NCBI GenBank assembly: GCA_025352125.1
Contig: JANXTZ010000017.1
Coordinates: 1 to 56,517, forward strand
Source: Deinococcales bacterium
GTDB taxonomy: Bacteria; Deinococcota; Deinococci; Deinococcales; JAAFIG01
DNA: 56,517 nucleotides
Direction of reading: 5' to 3'
Below, piece after piece: positions 34,095 to 42,660 of the stretch (the stretch's first letter is position 1; every line of letters begins with the position of its first letter). A program made the translations under genes and the position numbers. The notes below the pieces were generated by a model, which saw only the letters and a program-made list of their open reading frames with translations, was not told where the DNA came from and did not search any database.

Positions 34095-35591
34095 TCAAGC
34101 AAGTGTACCAAGTTTGCCAACAATGCTTCTGGCGATCAACAGGGTCGCTATCGCAAAGATTGCCGAGGCAATCAATTCGCTTTGCGCCAAATTCACAATG
34201 CCAATCATGTCCGCCGGAATCAGCAGCAACCACAGCCGAACCAATATCGCCAAGGCGGTGGACAACACCACATCGGCAACGCGATTGTGAGCAATAAGAA
34301 TAAACGAGGCAAAAAACCCCGCCCCGAGCAGCAATCCCTCGAGCAAGACGGTACTGAGGTCTTGGTTGATCGAACCTGTAACTGCGCCTCCCGCAAGACC
34401 GGAAATGATTAAAAAGGCAACCAAAACCAGGCTGTAGCGACCCAGTGAGGCGGCAAACACGTGCCTGGCAGAGATTCGGAATTGTTCGAGATCGAAAGTC
34501 ACATGCAAAAGATGGTTCATGTTGCCACGGTAACGACCCAGTTCAAGTTCGGCAAAGCCCATGCTGAGAACAAGCGGTATGATCGCATAACTGCTCGGTG
34601 GAAGTTGACCAGAGACAACGCCGTACAGACTCATCAAAGCATTGAATGCCAACAGCAATGCCGAAAATGCGCCCTGTAAAACAAATGGGATCGCGCCAAG
34701 AACTTCGGGCAAAGTAAAAAGTGGCACGTTGAGGCTTTTGGTGTTTTGACCAAAGCGAAAAGCGATCACAGACGTGTACACAATCAACGCGAGCAGCCAA
34801 ATAGCTGCCAGGATGAGGGTCTGTGGTAGATCAATCATGCCGTCCCAGCGCACAAAGGCGATTGCCAAACCAGGAATGGCAAAATAAAACAAGGAAAACG
34901 GACGCTCGAGGGTGAACAAAACTACGGCTGCCAGCGAATAAAGTGTCTGGGTTACAGCAATGATGGGCATCACCCCATCAGACAACCCCAAACCAGCTTG
35001 TAAGAAACTGGTCAAAACACTGACCAGAACCGTGCCGATGCCAAGCCCAAGCATCAAGACCCTGCCTGCCTGCTTGGGGGCACTCTGACCGCGTTTGATG
35101 TAACCCAATCGTGCCATGCCTTGCGACCACGCCCAAGAAAAAATGGCACCAAACACCAAACCTGCCGTCACGGTCTGGGTCGTCGCGTGGCTCGAGTCAG
35201 CATTGGTTAAATTAAAACCGACGATCATCAAACCAGAAAAGGCATATAGCAATCCCCTGGTGACTTCGATCCAGGACGGTTTTACCTGAATGGGTATAAC
35301 TTGGCTTTTTTGGCGAAATGGCACCCGAGCGTACAGCGCCTCGGCGAGCACAAAGATGTCGTCCTGACCGTAAACTTCACGCGATGAGCGGTCATTGATG
35401 CCATCCATCTCGAGCGCCGCCGCGATCTCGAGCGGCGAGACAGCCGCCACACAGATTTCGTCCATTCGACGCCCAAGCACGTCTATCGGATCGGTTGAGC
35501 GCCGATTTGCTCCAGCGGAACTGACCGGTGGGTGCATCTGCTCCGAGTCTGGTTGTAATCCGAAGGGAACAAATTCTAGCCTTGCGCTCAC
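34095..35591 (-). CDS. PelG-like polytopic polysaccharide transport protein
   Basis: Membrane protein of 498 residues: a soluble N-terminal region of about 115 residues (with DDIFVLAEALYARVP) followed by roughly ten to twelve hydrophobic helices. Its ATG overlaps the pelF-type gene by 4 bases (ATGA), the same coupling seen between pelF and pelG, and size and topology fit PelG (MATE/MOP-like exopolysaccharide export). Direct motif support is weak, and the soluble N-terminus is not usual for PelG. CTCGAG is sparse (5 copies in 1.5 kb). Alternative: another integral membrane partner of the glycosyltransferase. Confidence 0.55.
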   Translation of the reverse strand: MSARLEFVPFGLQPDSEQMHPPVSSAGANRRSTDPIDVLGRRMDEICVAAVSPLEIAAALEMDGINDRSSREVYGQDDIFVLAEALYARVPFRQKSQVIPIQVKPSWIEVTRGLLYAFSGLMIVGFNLTNADSSHATTQTVTAGLVFGAIFSWAWSQGMARLGYIKRGQSAPKQAGRVLMLGLGIGTVLVSVLTSFLQAGLGLSDGVMPIIAVTQTLYSLAAVVLFTLERPFSLFYFAIPGLAIAFVRWDGMIDLPQTLILAAIWLLALIVYTSVIAFRFGQNTKSLNVPLFTLPEVLGAIPFVLQGAFSALLLAFNALMSLYGVVSGQLPPSSYAIIPLVLSMGFAELELGRYRGNMNHLLHVTFDLEQFRISARHVFAASLGRYSLVLVAFLIISGLAGGAVTGSINQDLSTVLLEGLLLGAGFFASFILIAHNRVADVVLSTALAILVRLWLLLIPADMIGIVNLAQSELIASAIFAIATLLIARSIVGKLGTLA

Positions 35592-37204
35592 GTGATGCTC
35601 CAGCTCGGGGCGAGTTGCTCCTCGAGCATCGTTTGATTGGTCTTGTCAGCCACCTCAAGGTACAAAGACCGATAAATGCCCAGGAAATTCTCGAGCGTGA
35701 AGCTGTTGAACACGCGGTCCCGAGCGGCGGCACCCATTTTCTGGCGCAATGGATGATCGGTCAGCAATTTCAGGCTGGCTCGAGCCACCGCCTCAGGATC
35801 GCGGGGCGGTACAACAAAGCCTGTATCGCCGACGGCTTCACGCACGCCGCCAACATCGGTGGCGACCAGTGGGCGACCTGCCGCCATGGCTTCAATTGCT
35901 GTGTATGGAAAGCCCTCAGAGATGCTGGTCAGTGCCACCACATGTCCAGCGTGGTAGGCATCGACGGTGACATCGACCCGACCCTCGAGAATCGCAGAAT
36001 CGCTCAAACCCAAATCCTTGATCAGCTTTTGGCAGTGATTGTAATATCCTTCACCGCCCTTTGGTGTTCCACCAAAGACCCTCAATTTTGATTCCGGCAG
36101 TTGATCGTGGACGTAAGCAAAGGCACGAATCAAGGTGTCCACGTCTTTGATCGGGTCGATGCGTCCCAACCAGGAAATGGTTGGCGTGGTCGGCTCAAGA
36201 CCCGTTGGGAAGTCGGCGGTGTCCACGCCGTTGTAAACACGTACAATCCGTTCTGGGTGAGCGCCACCCAGCAATTCCCAGCGGCGGTTGTAATCTGAAC
36301 CAGGCGTAATCAAATCGGCTTCCATGTACCCAGTGTTCGAGAGCATTCGGTAAAAACGTAACAGCAAGGCTTTGACCGCCGGTGAATACGGCGAGCCGGT
36401 ATAAGACAGATAGCGTTCGCGCAAGTAAATGCCGTGCTCGGTCAACACAAACGGTGTGCCGTGCGTCCAACGCGCGTTTAAGGCAACCAAAACTGGCAAG
36501 CCGTTGGAAACCGCGTGAACCAGATCACCCTTTGGCGCTTGAGCCGACAATGGACGCATCAGGTGCGCGATCAACTCGTTTGCCAGCATCGCATCTGCCA
36601 AGCTTGGTTCAACAATTCCAGCGCCAACTGTTTGCCGTCCACCCTCGAGCCACCTGCCGCGCCAGGTCTTGACCAGACGCTCCACTGAGTCTCTGGAGGT
36701 GAGTGCCGCATCCAGATTGGCATTGCAGCCGTACTGATGCAGTCCAAACAGGGCGTGAACAAAATCGCTGGTGGCAGTTTGAGAAGTGTTCAGCAGTGCT
36801 TCCAGAAAAGCTTGATGCAGTTGCTCAAACGGCACAAGGGTGGTTTTGTTGCGGGTTAGGGTGCGCCCGCCAAAATCGCCCCACAGACCAATCATGTTGA
36901 CGCTTCGCAAATTCTCTGGCGCTTTCCAAACGCTCGTCTCGCTCGAGCTGGCTGCCACGGCATGAACGTTGAATTGGTACTCGGGCAAACCTTGCAGCAG
37001 TTGGTCGCACCAGACGCTGACACCGCCGTGGGCTTGCGGGTATGTGCCCTCAGTCACCATGTCAATCACGAGCGGAGTTTGTTTTGATCGCAGGAAATCG
37101 CTGGCACTGCCTTGTGATGTTGGCAGAATCAACCCACCAGCCGTACCAAGCGATTTACGCTTGGTTCGATTGGAAAAGAATTTGGTGATGTTGGTTGGTA
37201 GCAT
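35588..37204 (-). CDS. pelF: PelF-type GT4 glycosyltransferase
   Basis: GT-B glycosyltransferase of 538 residues. Seen: the PelF N-terminal signature VTEGTYPQAHGGVSVWCDQL, the mid-protein TEHGIYLRERYLS (compare PelF LTEHGIYxRER), WLGRIDPIKDVDTLI, the donor-site SEGFPYTAIEAMAAGRP with the EX7E pair, and TDVGGVREAVGD. PelF polymerises UDP-GalNAc/UDP-GalN-derived units into the Pel polysaccharide, and the fungal Gt4c catalytic domain is related. It lies 98 bases after the deacetylase-like gene and overlaps the PelG-like gene. PelD/PelE-type partners are not in the window. Confidence 0.87.
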   Translation of the reverse strand: MLPTNITKFFSNRTKRKSLGTAGGLILPTSQGSASDFLRSKQTPLVIDMVTEGTYPQAHGGVSVWCDQLLQGLPEYQFNVHAVAASSSETSVWKAPENLRSVNMIGLWGDFGGRTLTRNKTTLVPFEQLHQAFLEALLNTSQTATSDFVHALFGLHQYGCNANLDAALTSRDSVERLVKTWRGRWLEGGRQTVGAGIVEPSLADAMLANELIAHLMRPLSAQAPKGDLVHAVSNGLPVLVALNARWTHGTPFVLTEHGIYLRERYLSYTGSPYSPAVKALLLRFYRMLSNTGYMEADLITPGSDYNRRWELLGGAHPERIVRVYNGVDTADFPTGLEPTTPTISWLGRIDPIKDVDTLIRAFAYVHDQLPESKLRVFGGTPKGGEGYYNHCQKLIKDLGLSDSAILEGRVDVTVDAYHAGHVVALTSISEGFPYTAIEAMAAGRPLVATDVGGVREAVGDTGFVVPPRDPEAVARASLKLLTDHPLRQKMGAAARDRVFNSFTLENFLGIYRSLYLEVADKTNQTMLEEQLAPSWSIT

Positions 37205-37302
37205 GATGTTCCAAACGGTGCAGATGTCTCGAGGTGGCGTGAAGTGCTGGGCGGCATTGATACTGGACGGGGATTATTGCAGCACAGGTTTCATTGCAAT
37301 TC

Positions 37303-39579
37303 TCAAATGCCTTGACCAACCGTCACAATGTCGCCCGCTTGGGTGCTGCGAACAAAATCTGGTCCATAAGCGGTTCCAAAGGCGGGATTGGTCAATGGGA
37401 TGTTGACGTTGCTGGCACCAGAGATGGTGACGGTACCCGCTGCCCGATCCCAGACGGCACTGGCAGCAGCGTTGTCGTAGGCAAATCGGGCTTTCATCTT
37501 CAAACCGAGGTCGGTCATCGAGAGGTTTTTGATCGGCAGATTCATCCAGGCGTCGTATTTTTGAGCAACTTTGTCTATAAAGCTGGTCAGCAAGCTGGTT
37601 GTGCCTGGCGTGTAAAATTGCAAGTTTGTTTGGTGGAAATAATGTGGATTGAACGAACCGGTCAAGATATGGTCCATCGCGGTGTTGGCTTCTTGTTCCA
37701 TGATCTCGTCTATCGTAAAGTCACGTCCCCAGAACGTGCGGTAAAGGTGATTGTATTCGCTCACCAACAAAGCTGGAGTTCCCGTGTTGTAAAAAACGTT
37801 GACCGGAAAACGCGGCACAAGCATGATGTTGTTGGCGGGCAACGTTGCCGCATCGAGCCAAACACCGGTATTGGGGCTAGGGTTATTTTGGTTGCAGTCT
37901 TTGGCTGGATTAGGAGTATTGGTGGCAGGATCAATCCAATCGGAAGCACAAACAGGAGCAGTGGTCGGCGCTGAGGTGTTTGCGCCCAAGAATTGAACGC
38001 CGTATTGCTGGGCTGCCCGAATCAAGGCTGGGTTCGCATGGCTCTTGCCGTAATTGCGTGGTGGCGCTGCCTCGTCCATGTAACCCAAACCAGAGTGATT
38101 TCCGATGACCAGTGAACTCGAGTCAAATTCGTTGCCGATCAGGTTTAAGCCCGTGGCACTTCTGGCAATATTGATATTGAAGCCAATTTCGTCACTAAAC
38201 AATGCCAAATCTGCTTGTTGGGTGGCTGGTGGAACGGGCAAAGTTATTGGTGAATCAATGTATATGTGTGTCTTGGTGTGGTTCATCCACCTGAAGCTGC
38301 TCTTGTAGCATTTTGCTTTTGAAGTGAATGGGTCTTTTCCGACTGGAACACGACCGCAAGTGTTTGGTGCCGTGGTGTCAAAACCGCCGCCTGGAAGATC
38401 GGTGTTGAACGGCAGACCGTTAAACAAAAAGTCAAATTTAAAGCTCGAGAATTTATTGTGGGCGATGCGGAATTTGCTTTGCCAGTTGACGGTGTTGACC
38501 AAATCATTTGGACGCAAACGGAATTCGACAGTGGTTGAATTTTTGTTTGTCACAGGGTCCCAAACATCGTTGGGAATAAATACATCATCGACATGAGCCG
38601 AAAAGTACATTTGTTTCTCGCCCAAGAACACACCTCGAGAAACCCAACGAATTAGACCGTACGAAAGCAGTACGGAATGGGTCAAGTACGGGTTGTGTGC
38701 CATTGTCAGTGCCAGCACCTCACGACCGTCCGGTGTGGCGTTCAGGGCGGCAACCACGCCGCTTGCGGTGGTCAAGATGGGTACGGCATTACCAACTACC
38801 GATGCTGTGTAGGTGTAAGCATAACGAATTGGAATCGTAATGCTCGGTTGTAAAAATGGAAAGATTTGTTGCCCCTTGGTGGTCAGTTGGGCATTCAAAG
38901 GGGCTGAAGTCGTATCCACTGCACCCGTATAAACCATGCCTGTATTGCCTGTATAACTGGCATCTACGCCGTCAGGGTAACTGTAAAGATCAACCTCTCG
39001 GGCTTTGTATTGGGCTTCGTAAGAACGCAACATGGTCCATTCGGCTGGGGTAAATGCTGAGGCAAAACCAGTAGGACTAACCCAGGCAAGGTTGGCAGTG
39101 GTCAGCAAAATCCCGTTGTAATTACCAAGTCCTGCATCAGTCTCGAGATAAGCTTCAGTCAAATCGGTGGTCGAAGCGATCAAGGTGTCAAACGGTGTAC
39201 CTATTTGTTTTAGAAATGCAGTGATGGCAGCCAAAGTGGTTTCGTCGCTGGTCGCCGCGACCACCAACAACTTCAATTTGACTTTTGGCGCTGCGCCAGG
39301 TGCAAAGCGGGTCGAAACTCGAGTGTTGTGAAAGGCTTCGACCTTTACCTTGCTGCCAGCCTGAAAACCATCCACGCTACCAACTTCAACCTGTGGGGGT
39401 GGTTGATTGTTGACGGATGGCAGAGGATGTTGACTGGTCTTGGAGCTGCTTGGTACAAGCCCTGTATTTTCGTCAATTGGGGTTTGTTCTGTGCTTTGGC
39501 AAGCGATCAACGCGGCGCAAAGTAACGAAGCGCCGAGCAGATATTTGATTGATTTTGATTGAGTGAAAAACGTGCTCAT
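37303..39579 (-). CDS. Lipoprotein with NodB-like deacetylase motifs, Agd3 (CE18)-like
   Basis: Surface or periplasmic lipoprotein of 758 residues: lipobox ALIAC with C27, a Pro/Ser-rich tether, an alpha/beta domain at about 100-320, and a catalytic-looking domain with AHVDD (H329, D331, D332) and HTKTH (H434, H438). These correspond to NodB deacetylase motif 1 (Asp-Asp) and motif 2 (H-S/T-x-x-H). Size, order and context recall Agd3, the CE18 galactosaminogalactan deacetylase of Aspergillus. It would de-N-acetylate a GalNAc polymer made by the PelF-type enzyme. First gene of the minus-strand operon. The CE18 assignment is my reading of motifs and context, not a search result. Confidence 0.58.
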   Translation of the reverse strand: MSTFFTQSKSIKYLLGASLLCAALIACQSTEQTPIDENTGLVPSSSKTSQHPLPSVNNQPPPQVEVGSVDGFQAGSKVKVEAFHNTRVSTRFAPGAAPKVKLKLLVVAATSDETTLAAITAFLKQIGTPFDTLIASTTDLTEAYLETDAGLGNYNGILLTTANLAWVSPTGFASAFTPAEWTMLRSYEAQYKAREVDLYSYPDGVDASYTGNTGMVYTGAVDTTSAPLNAQLTTKGQQIFPFLQPSITIPIRYAYTYTASVVGNAVPILTTASGVVAALNATPDGREVLALTMAHNPYLTHSVLLSYGLIRWVSRGVFLGEKQMYFSAHVDDVFIPNDVWDPVTNKNSTTVEFRLRPNDLVNTVNWQSKFRIAHNKFSSFKFDFLFNGLPFNTDLPGGGFDTTAPNTCGRVPVGKDPFTSKAKCYKSSFRWMNHTKTHIYIDSPITLPVPPATQQADLALFSDEIGFNINIARSATGLNLIGNEFDSSSLVIGNHSGLGYMDEAAPPRNYGKSHANPALIRAAQQYGVQFLGANTSAPTTAPVCASDWIDPATNTPNPAKDCNQNNPSPNTGVWLDAATLPANNIMLVPRFPVNVFYNTGTPALLVSEYNHLYRTFWGRDFTIDEIMEQEANTAMDHILTGSFNPHYFHQTNLQFYTPGTTSLLTSFIDKVAQKYDAWMNLPIKNLSMTDLGLKMKARFAYDNAAASAVWDRAAGTVTISGASNVNIPLTNPAFGTAYGPDFVRSTQAGDIVTVGQGI

Positions 39580-40567
39580 GAATTGCCTCTTTCTTGTGGG
39601 TCATTTTTCTTGTTTACAGTGACTTGGACCTTCTAAACGCTTGGGCTTCTTTTTATTTTTTATATCTTTTGTTGTCCAGTAAATTAATTTTGCACTCCTG
39701 AATTTTGAACATCATTTTTGCGAAATTCAAACCATTCTCTGGCGTCGTTATTTTGTTAGACTTCAACACATCATTTGGAATCAATGATTTTTTGTTTTGA
39801 ACTGTTACCAACCGCATCCAGTTTGAAAACCCTGCTGTACCCGATTAAGAAACCACACCATCATGCGAACACTTTCAAGATGAGCCGAGGCGTGGGGGCA
39901 GCCAAGATCAACAAAACGACTGTGAAGTATTTCAATCTAGACTGCTCACATCTCTTTGCTTGTTTTAGAGGTGTTCGGCAATCTGGTTGAACCTGTGCAG
40001 ATCGTATTAACTTGAATGTTCGCCAAACGGTTCAAGCGCTAGAAAGATTGTACAAAGTGGCGTATTAATTCGGCGTTAAGCCAACTTTAGTCGTTGCTCA
40101 AAGGTTTTTTGCCAAATCAATAGGAATTTGATAACTTCTATCATTATTTATTTACTTTCATTTAATACTCACCGTTAAATGAATGTTGGCGGATCACATT
40201 TGACATTCTCATGAAGGTTTGACCTAAAAGAATTGTGTCCGACGTAGTCTGTGATGATGTCCTGAAGGTTGCAAGGTTGTGAAGTAATATATTAAGGATG
40301 GACTAACCCGACTCTCACTTTACGCAATACTATATTGAGGTTTAATAACCAAGTCTTAATGTTTGTGCCAATTTCTGAAAAAAATCTCGAGCGTGGGACT
40401 AAGATGAAAAAAGATTAAAGCTTCAGACGATCAGGCATATATCGCGGTTCCGACAAGTCAAAACGTTCTCACTCGAGCGTCGCCATTTCTAAAATTGAAT
40501 CTATAAATTTGTCCTCAAACCAGTCAAAACCAGCACAATCAAATCAAACCCTACAGGAGTGTGATTT
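39580..40567. other. Long AT-rich intergenic region (988 bases)
   Basis: Lies between the divergent deacetylase-like and SARP-like genes. AT-rich, with one chance open frame of 71 codons (39775-39990) that lacks a ribosome site and familiar codon use. Only two CTCGAG copies, both near the right end. It must hold the promoters of both operons, but I could not pick boxes confidently. AGGAG at 40555-40559 serves the TTG start at 40568. Confidence 0.5.
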
Positions 40568-42445
40568 TTGAACAATCAAACCAATCAAATCTTGAAGTTG
40601 CCTCTTTGGGGAACGGCGCAACTCGAGTTTGAAAATCAAGCGGTTCCAATCCGAAAAAAAAGTTTAGCCATTCTTTATTATCTTGCACTCGAGGGAGCCA
40701 CCAATCGAGATACTTTAGCCGACTTGGTTTGGGACCGTTTGGATGCAACTTCAAATTTAAGGGTTGAATTGCATGACCTGCGGCTCAAATTACAACCGCT
40801 GGGCGTTCAAGCCTTCCCGCGTGGGCAAAATCCACTTCGATTGCCCGATGGCATCATGCTCGAACCAACAAAACGCAACACGGAATCACGCAATGTCAGC
40901 GTTCAACCGATGGATGGTTTGGAACGCGGTCTGGATCAAATTTCGACCGCGTTTGAACAATGGCTGGCAGCCCGCCGCCGAAGTCTGATCGATCCAGTTC
41001 AAGCCACCTGGGGACGTGAGAAACTAATCACAAGTCTGGCGGCGCAAGTTCAAAACGCCAGCGTTCTGGTGCTCAGGGGTTTGCCAGGATTTGACACGAC
41101 CAACGTGGTTCGAGAATTGGCACGAAGCCTCAATTTGAGCTTTGTCGAGGGATTGACGGGTCCTGCCAAATCTTTAAAATTTCTCAAACAACCCTTTGCC
41201 CAAAATGCGCTCGAGAATATCGTCGAACATGTTGAGGGTTTGGTGGTGGTGTCACTCAGCACTTTTGGAGAATTGCCGCGATTGATTCTGGAACTTGAGG
41301 AACGGCTGAGCGATTCGAGACTGATTTATGTTGACCTCAAACCGCTCTCGTGGGCTGACGCCCGCAGCGGACCGCTGGCACAAATCAGTTTTTCGCAGGC
41401 GGCACAATATTATCTTGAAACCCAAGGCAATCCAACCCATTTGCAATACCTGCTGGCGGGCAGCCAAAACAAGGTGCACCGACATCAGCCTTACAGCAAA
41501 ATTGCCTCCAAAATCCAACTCGAAGCCCGCGACCTTGGTCACGAGGCGCGGCTGGCACTCGAGCGGCTGAGCATTCAACCAGGGTCTATTCCCGATGGGC
41601 TGATTCAAGCCCTGGTTGCCGAACCTTATTTGGACGAACTCGAGCGCAGTGGTTGGCTTCGGTTTTCTGACGCCTGGTACATCAGTTATGAAAGCGTGCG
41701 GCGACTGATTTACACCTCCAACAAACCTGGTTTTCGGGTTCGTACACACCAACTCGCGGCACGCTATTTTGAAAGCATCAACGAACCACTGCAAGCCGCC
41801 TTTCACCGTTCTGGTGCGCTCGAACCAAGCGATTGGGAAGAGTTGCTCGAGTTTTCAGACCCAATTCAACGTCTGGCGCTCGAATACTGGTTGAGCAAAG
41901 AACTTCACCGCAATCTCAGAAATACACTCAACGTCAAAACACCCAAAACCTTGCAAAAGTCTGTCGATTTAAAGCGCGAACTGCCAGTGCTGGAAAATGA
42001 CCGTTTTGGCACCGGTTTAGAATTTGAAGACAGTGCCATGCGTTTCGTGCGTGCCAGTATGCAGCCCGACCCAGCCGGCATGGAATTTCATTTTTTTGAT
42101 CAAGCCGTGGTGATTTGTGCCAGGGGGCAAGCTTTCAGTGAGCATCTGTTCGGCATGGGTTTAACTGGTCAAGCCGTTCCCCTCGAGTTTGGACTTTTGG
42201 GCGGAAGACCACGGCTGATCTTGCTGGACATCGGTGCGCCCAGCATGGTCGGTGACATCACGGTGCTACCGCTCGAGGAACACTTTGAACACTGGATTTA
42301 CATTCCGTCCGGTACTGGTTTTTACGTTCACTCACGACTTGAAAATGGCATTGTAGACCTGGAGCTTCATGCCTATACGGTCATCGAAAACCATTCACCT
42401 GACTCGCTCGAGGTCGAGTGTTACCCACTTGGGTCAGAAGATTGA
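40568..42445 (+). CDS. SARP/BTAD-like regulator with degenerate STAND ATPase domain
   Basis: Protein of 625 residues. Residues 10-100 form a winged-helix like that of SARP activators: RKKSLAILYYLALEGATNR, LADLVWD, SNLRVELHDLRLKL. An ATPase-like domain follows, but the Walker A position reads GLPGFDTTN (171-179) with no Lys, so nucleotide binding is doubtful. The C-terminal 200 residues are beta-rich and unrecognised. TTG 40568 is preceded by AGGAG at 40555-40559. Located between the deacetylase/PelF operon and the GH114 gene, it is a candidate regulator of the exopolysaccharide locus. Confidence 0.68.
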   Translation: MNNQTNQILKLPLWGTAQLEFENQAVPIRKKSLAILYYLALEGATNRDTLADLVWDRLDATSNLRVELHDLRLKLQPLGVQAFPRGQNPLRLPDGIMLEPTKRNTESRNVSVQPMDGLERGLDQISTAFEQWLAARRRSLIDPVQATWGREKLITSLAAQVQNASVLVLRGLPGFDTTNVVRELARSLNLSFVEGLTGPAKSLKFLKQPFAQNALENIVEHVEGLVVVSLSTFGELPRLILELEERLSDSRLIYVDLKPLSWADARSGPLAQISFSQAAQYYLETQGNPTHLQYLLAGSQNKVHRHQPYSKIASKIQLEARDLGHEARLALERLSIQPGSIPDGLIQALVAEPYLDELERSGWLRFSDAWYISYESVRRLIYTSNKPGFRVRTHQLAARYFESINEPLQAAFHRSGALEPSDWEELLEFSDPIQRLALEYWLSKELHRNLRNTLNVKTPKTLQKSVDLKRELPVLENDRFGTGLEFEDSAMRFVRASMQPDPAGMEFHFFDQAVVICARGQAFSEHLFGMGLTGQAVPLEFGLLGGRPRLILLDIGAPSMVGDITVLPLEEHFEHWIYIPSGTGFYVHSRLENGIVDLELHAYTVIENHSPDSLEVECYPLGSED

Positions 42446-42660
42446 ACACCAAACTTTAATTTTGTCAGATTTAGTGTTTAAAACGATGATAAAAATGATG
42501 CTCTGATCAGGCTTATTCATCATTGCCACTCATGATATGTCGGTCGCACCATGAATTGGAAACAATTAGAATCATCATCTTTTTGACACCGCAATCGATT
42601 TCATTAGGCTCATAAAGTTTCCAAGGTTATTAGATTTAACCAACCTAACATGCAAAGCGC

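Noticed and set aside
39775..39990. 71-codon frame in the long intergenic region
   Set aside because: No ribosome site, no CTC-GAG pairs, AT-rich random-looking residues.
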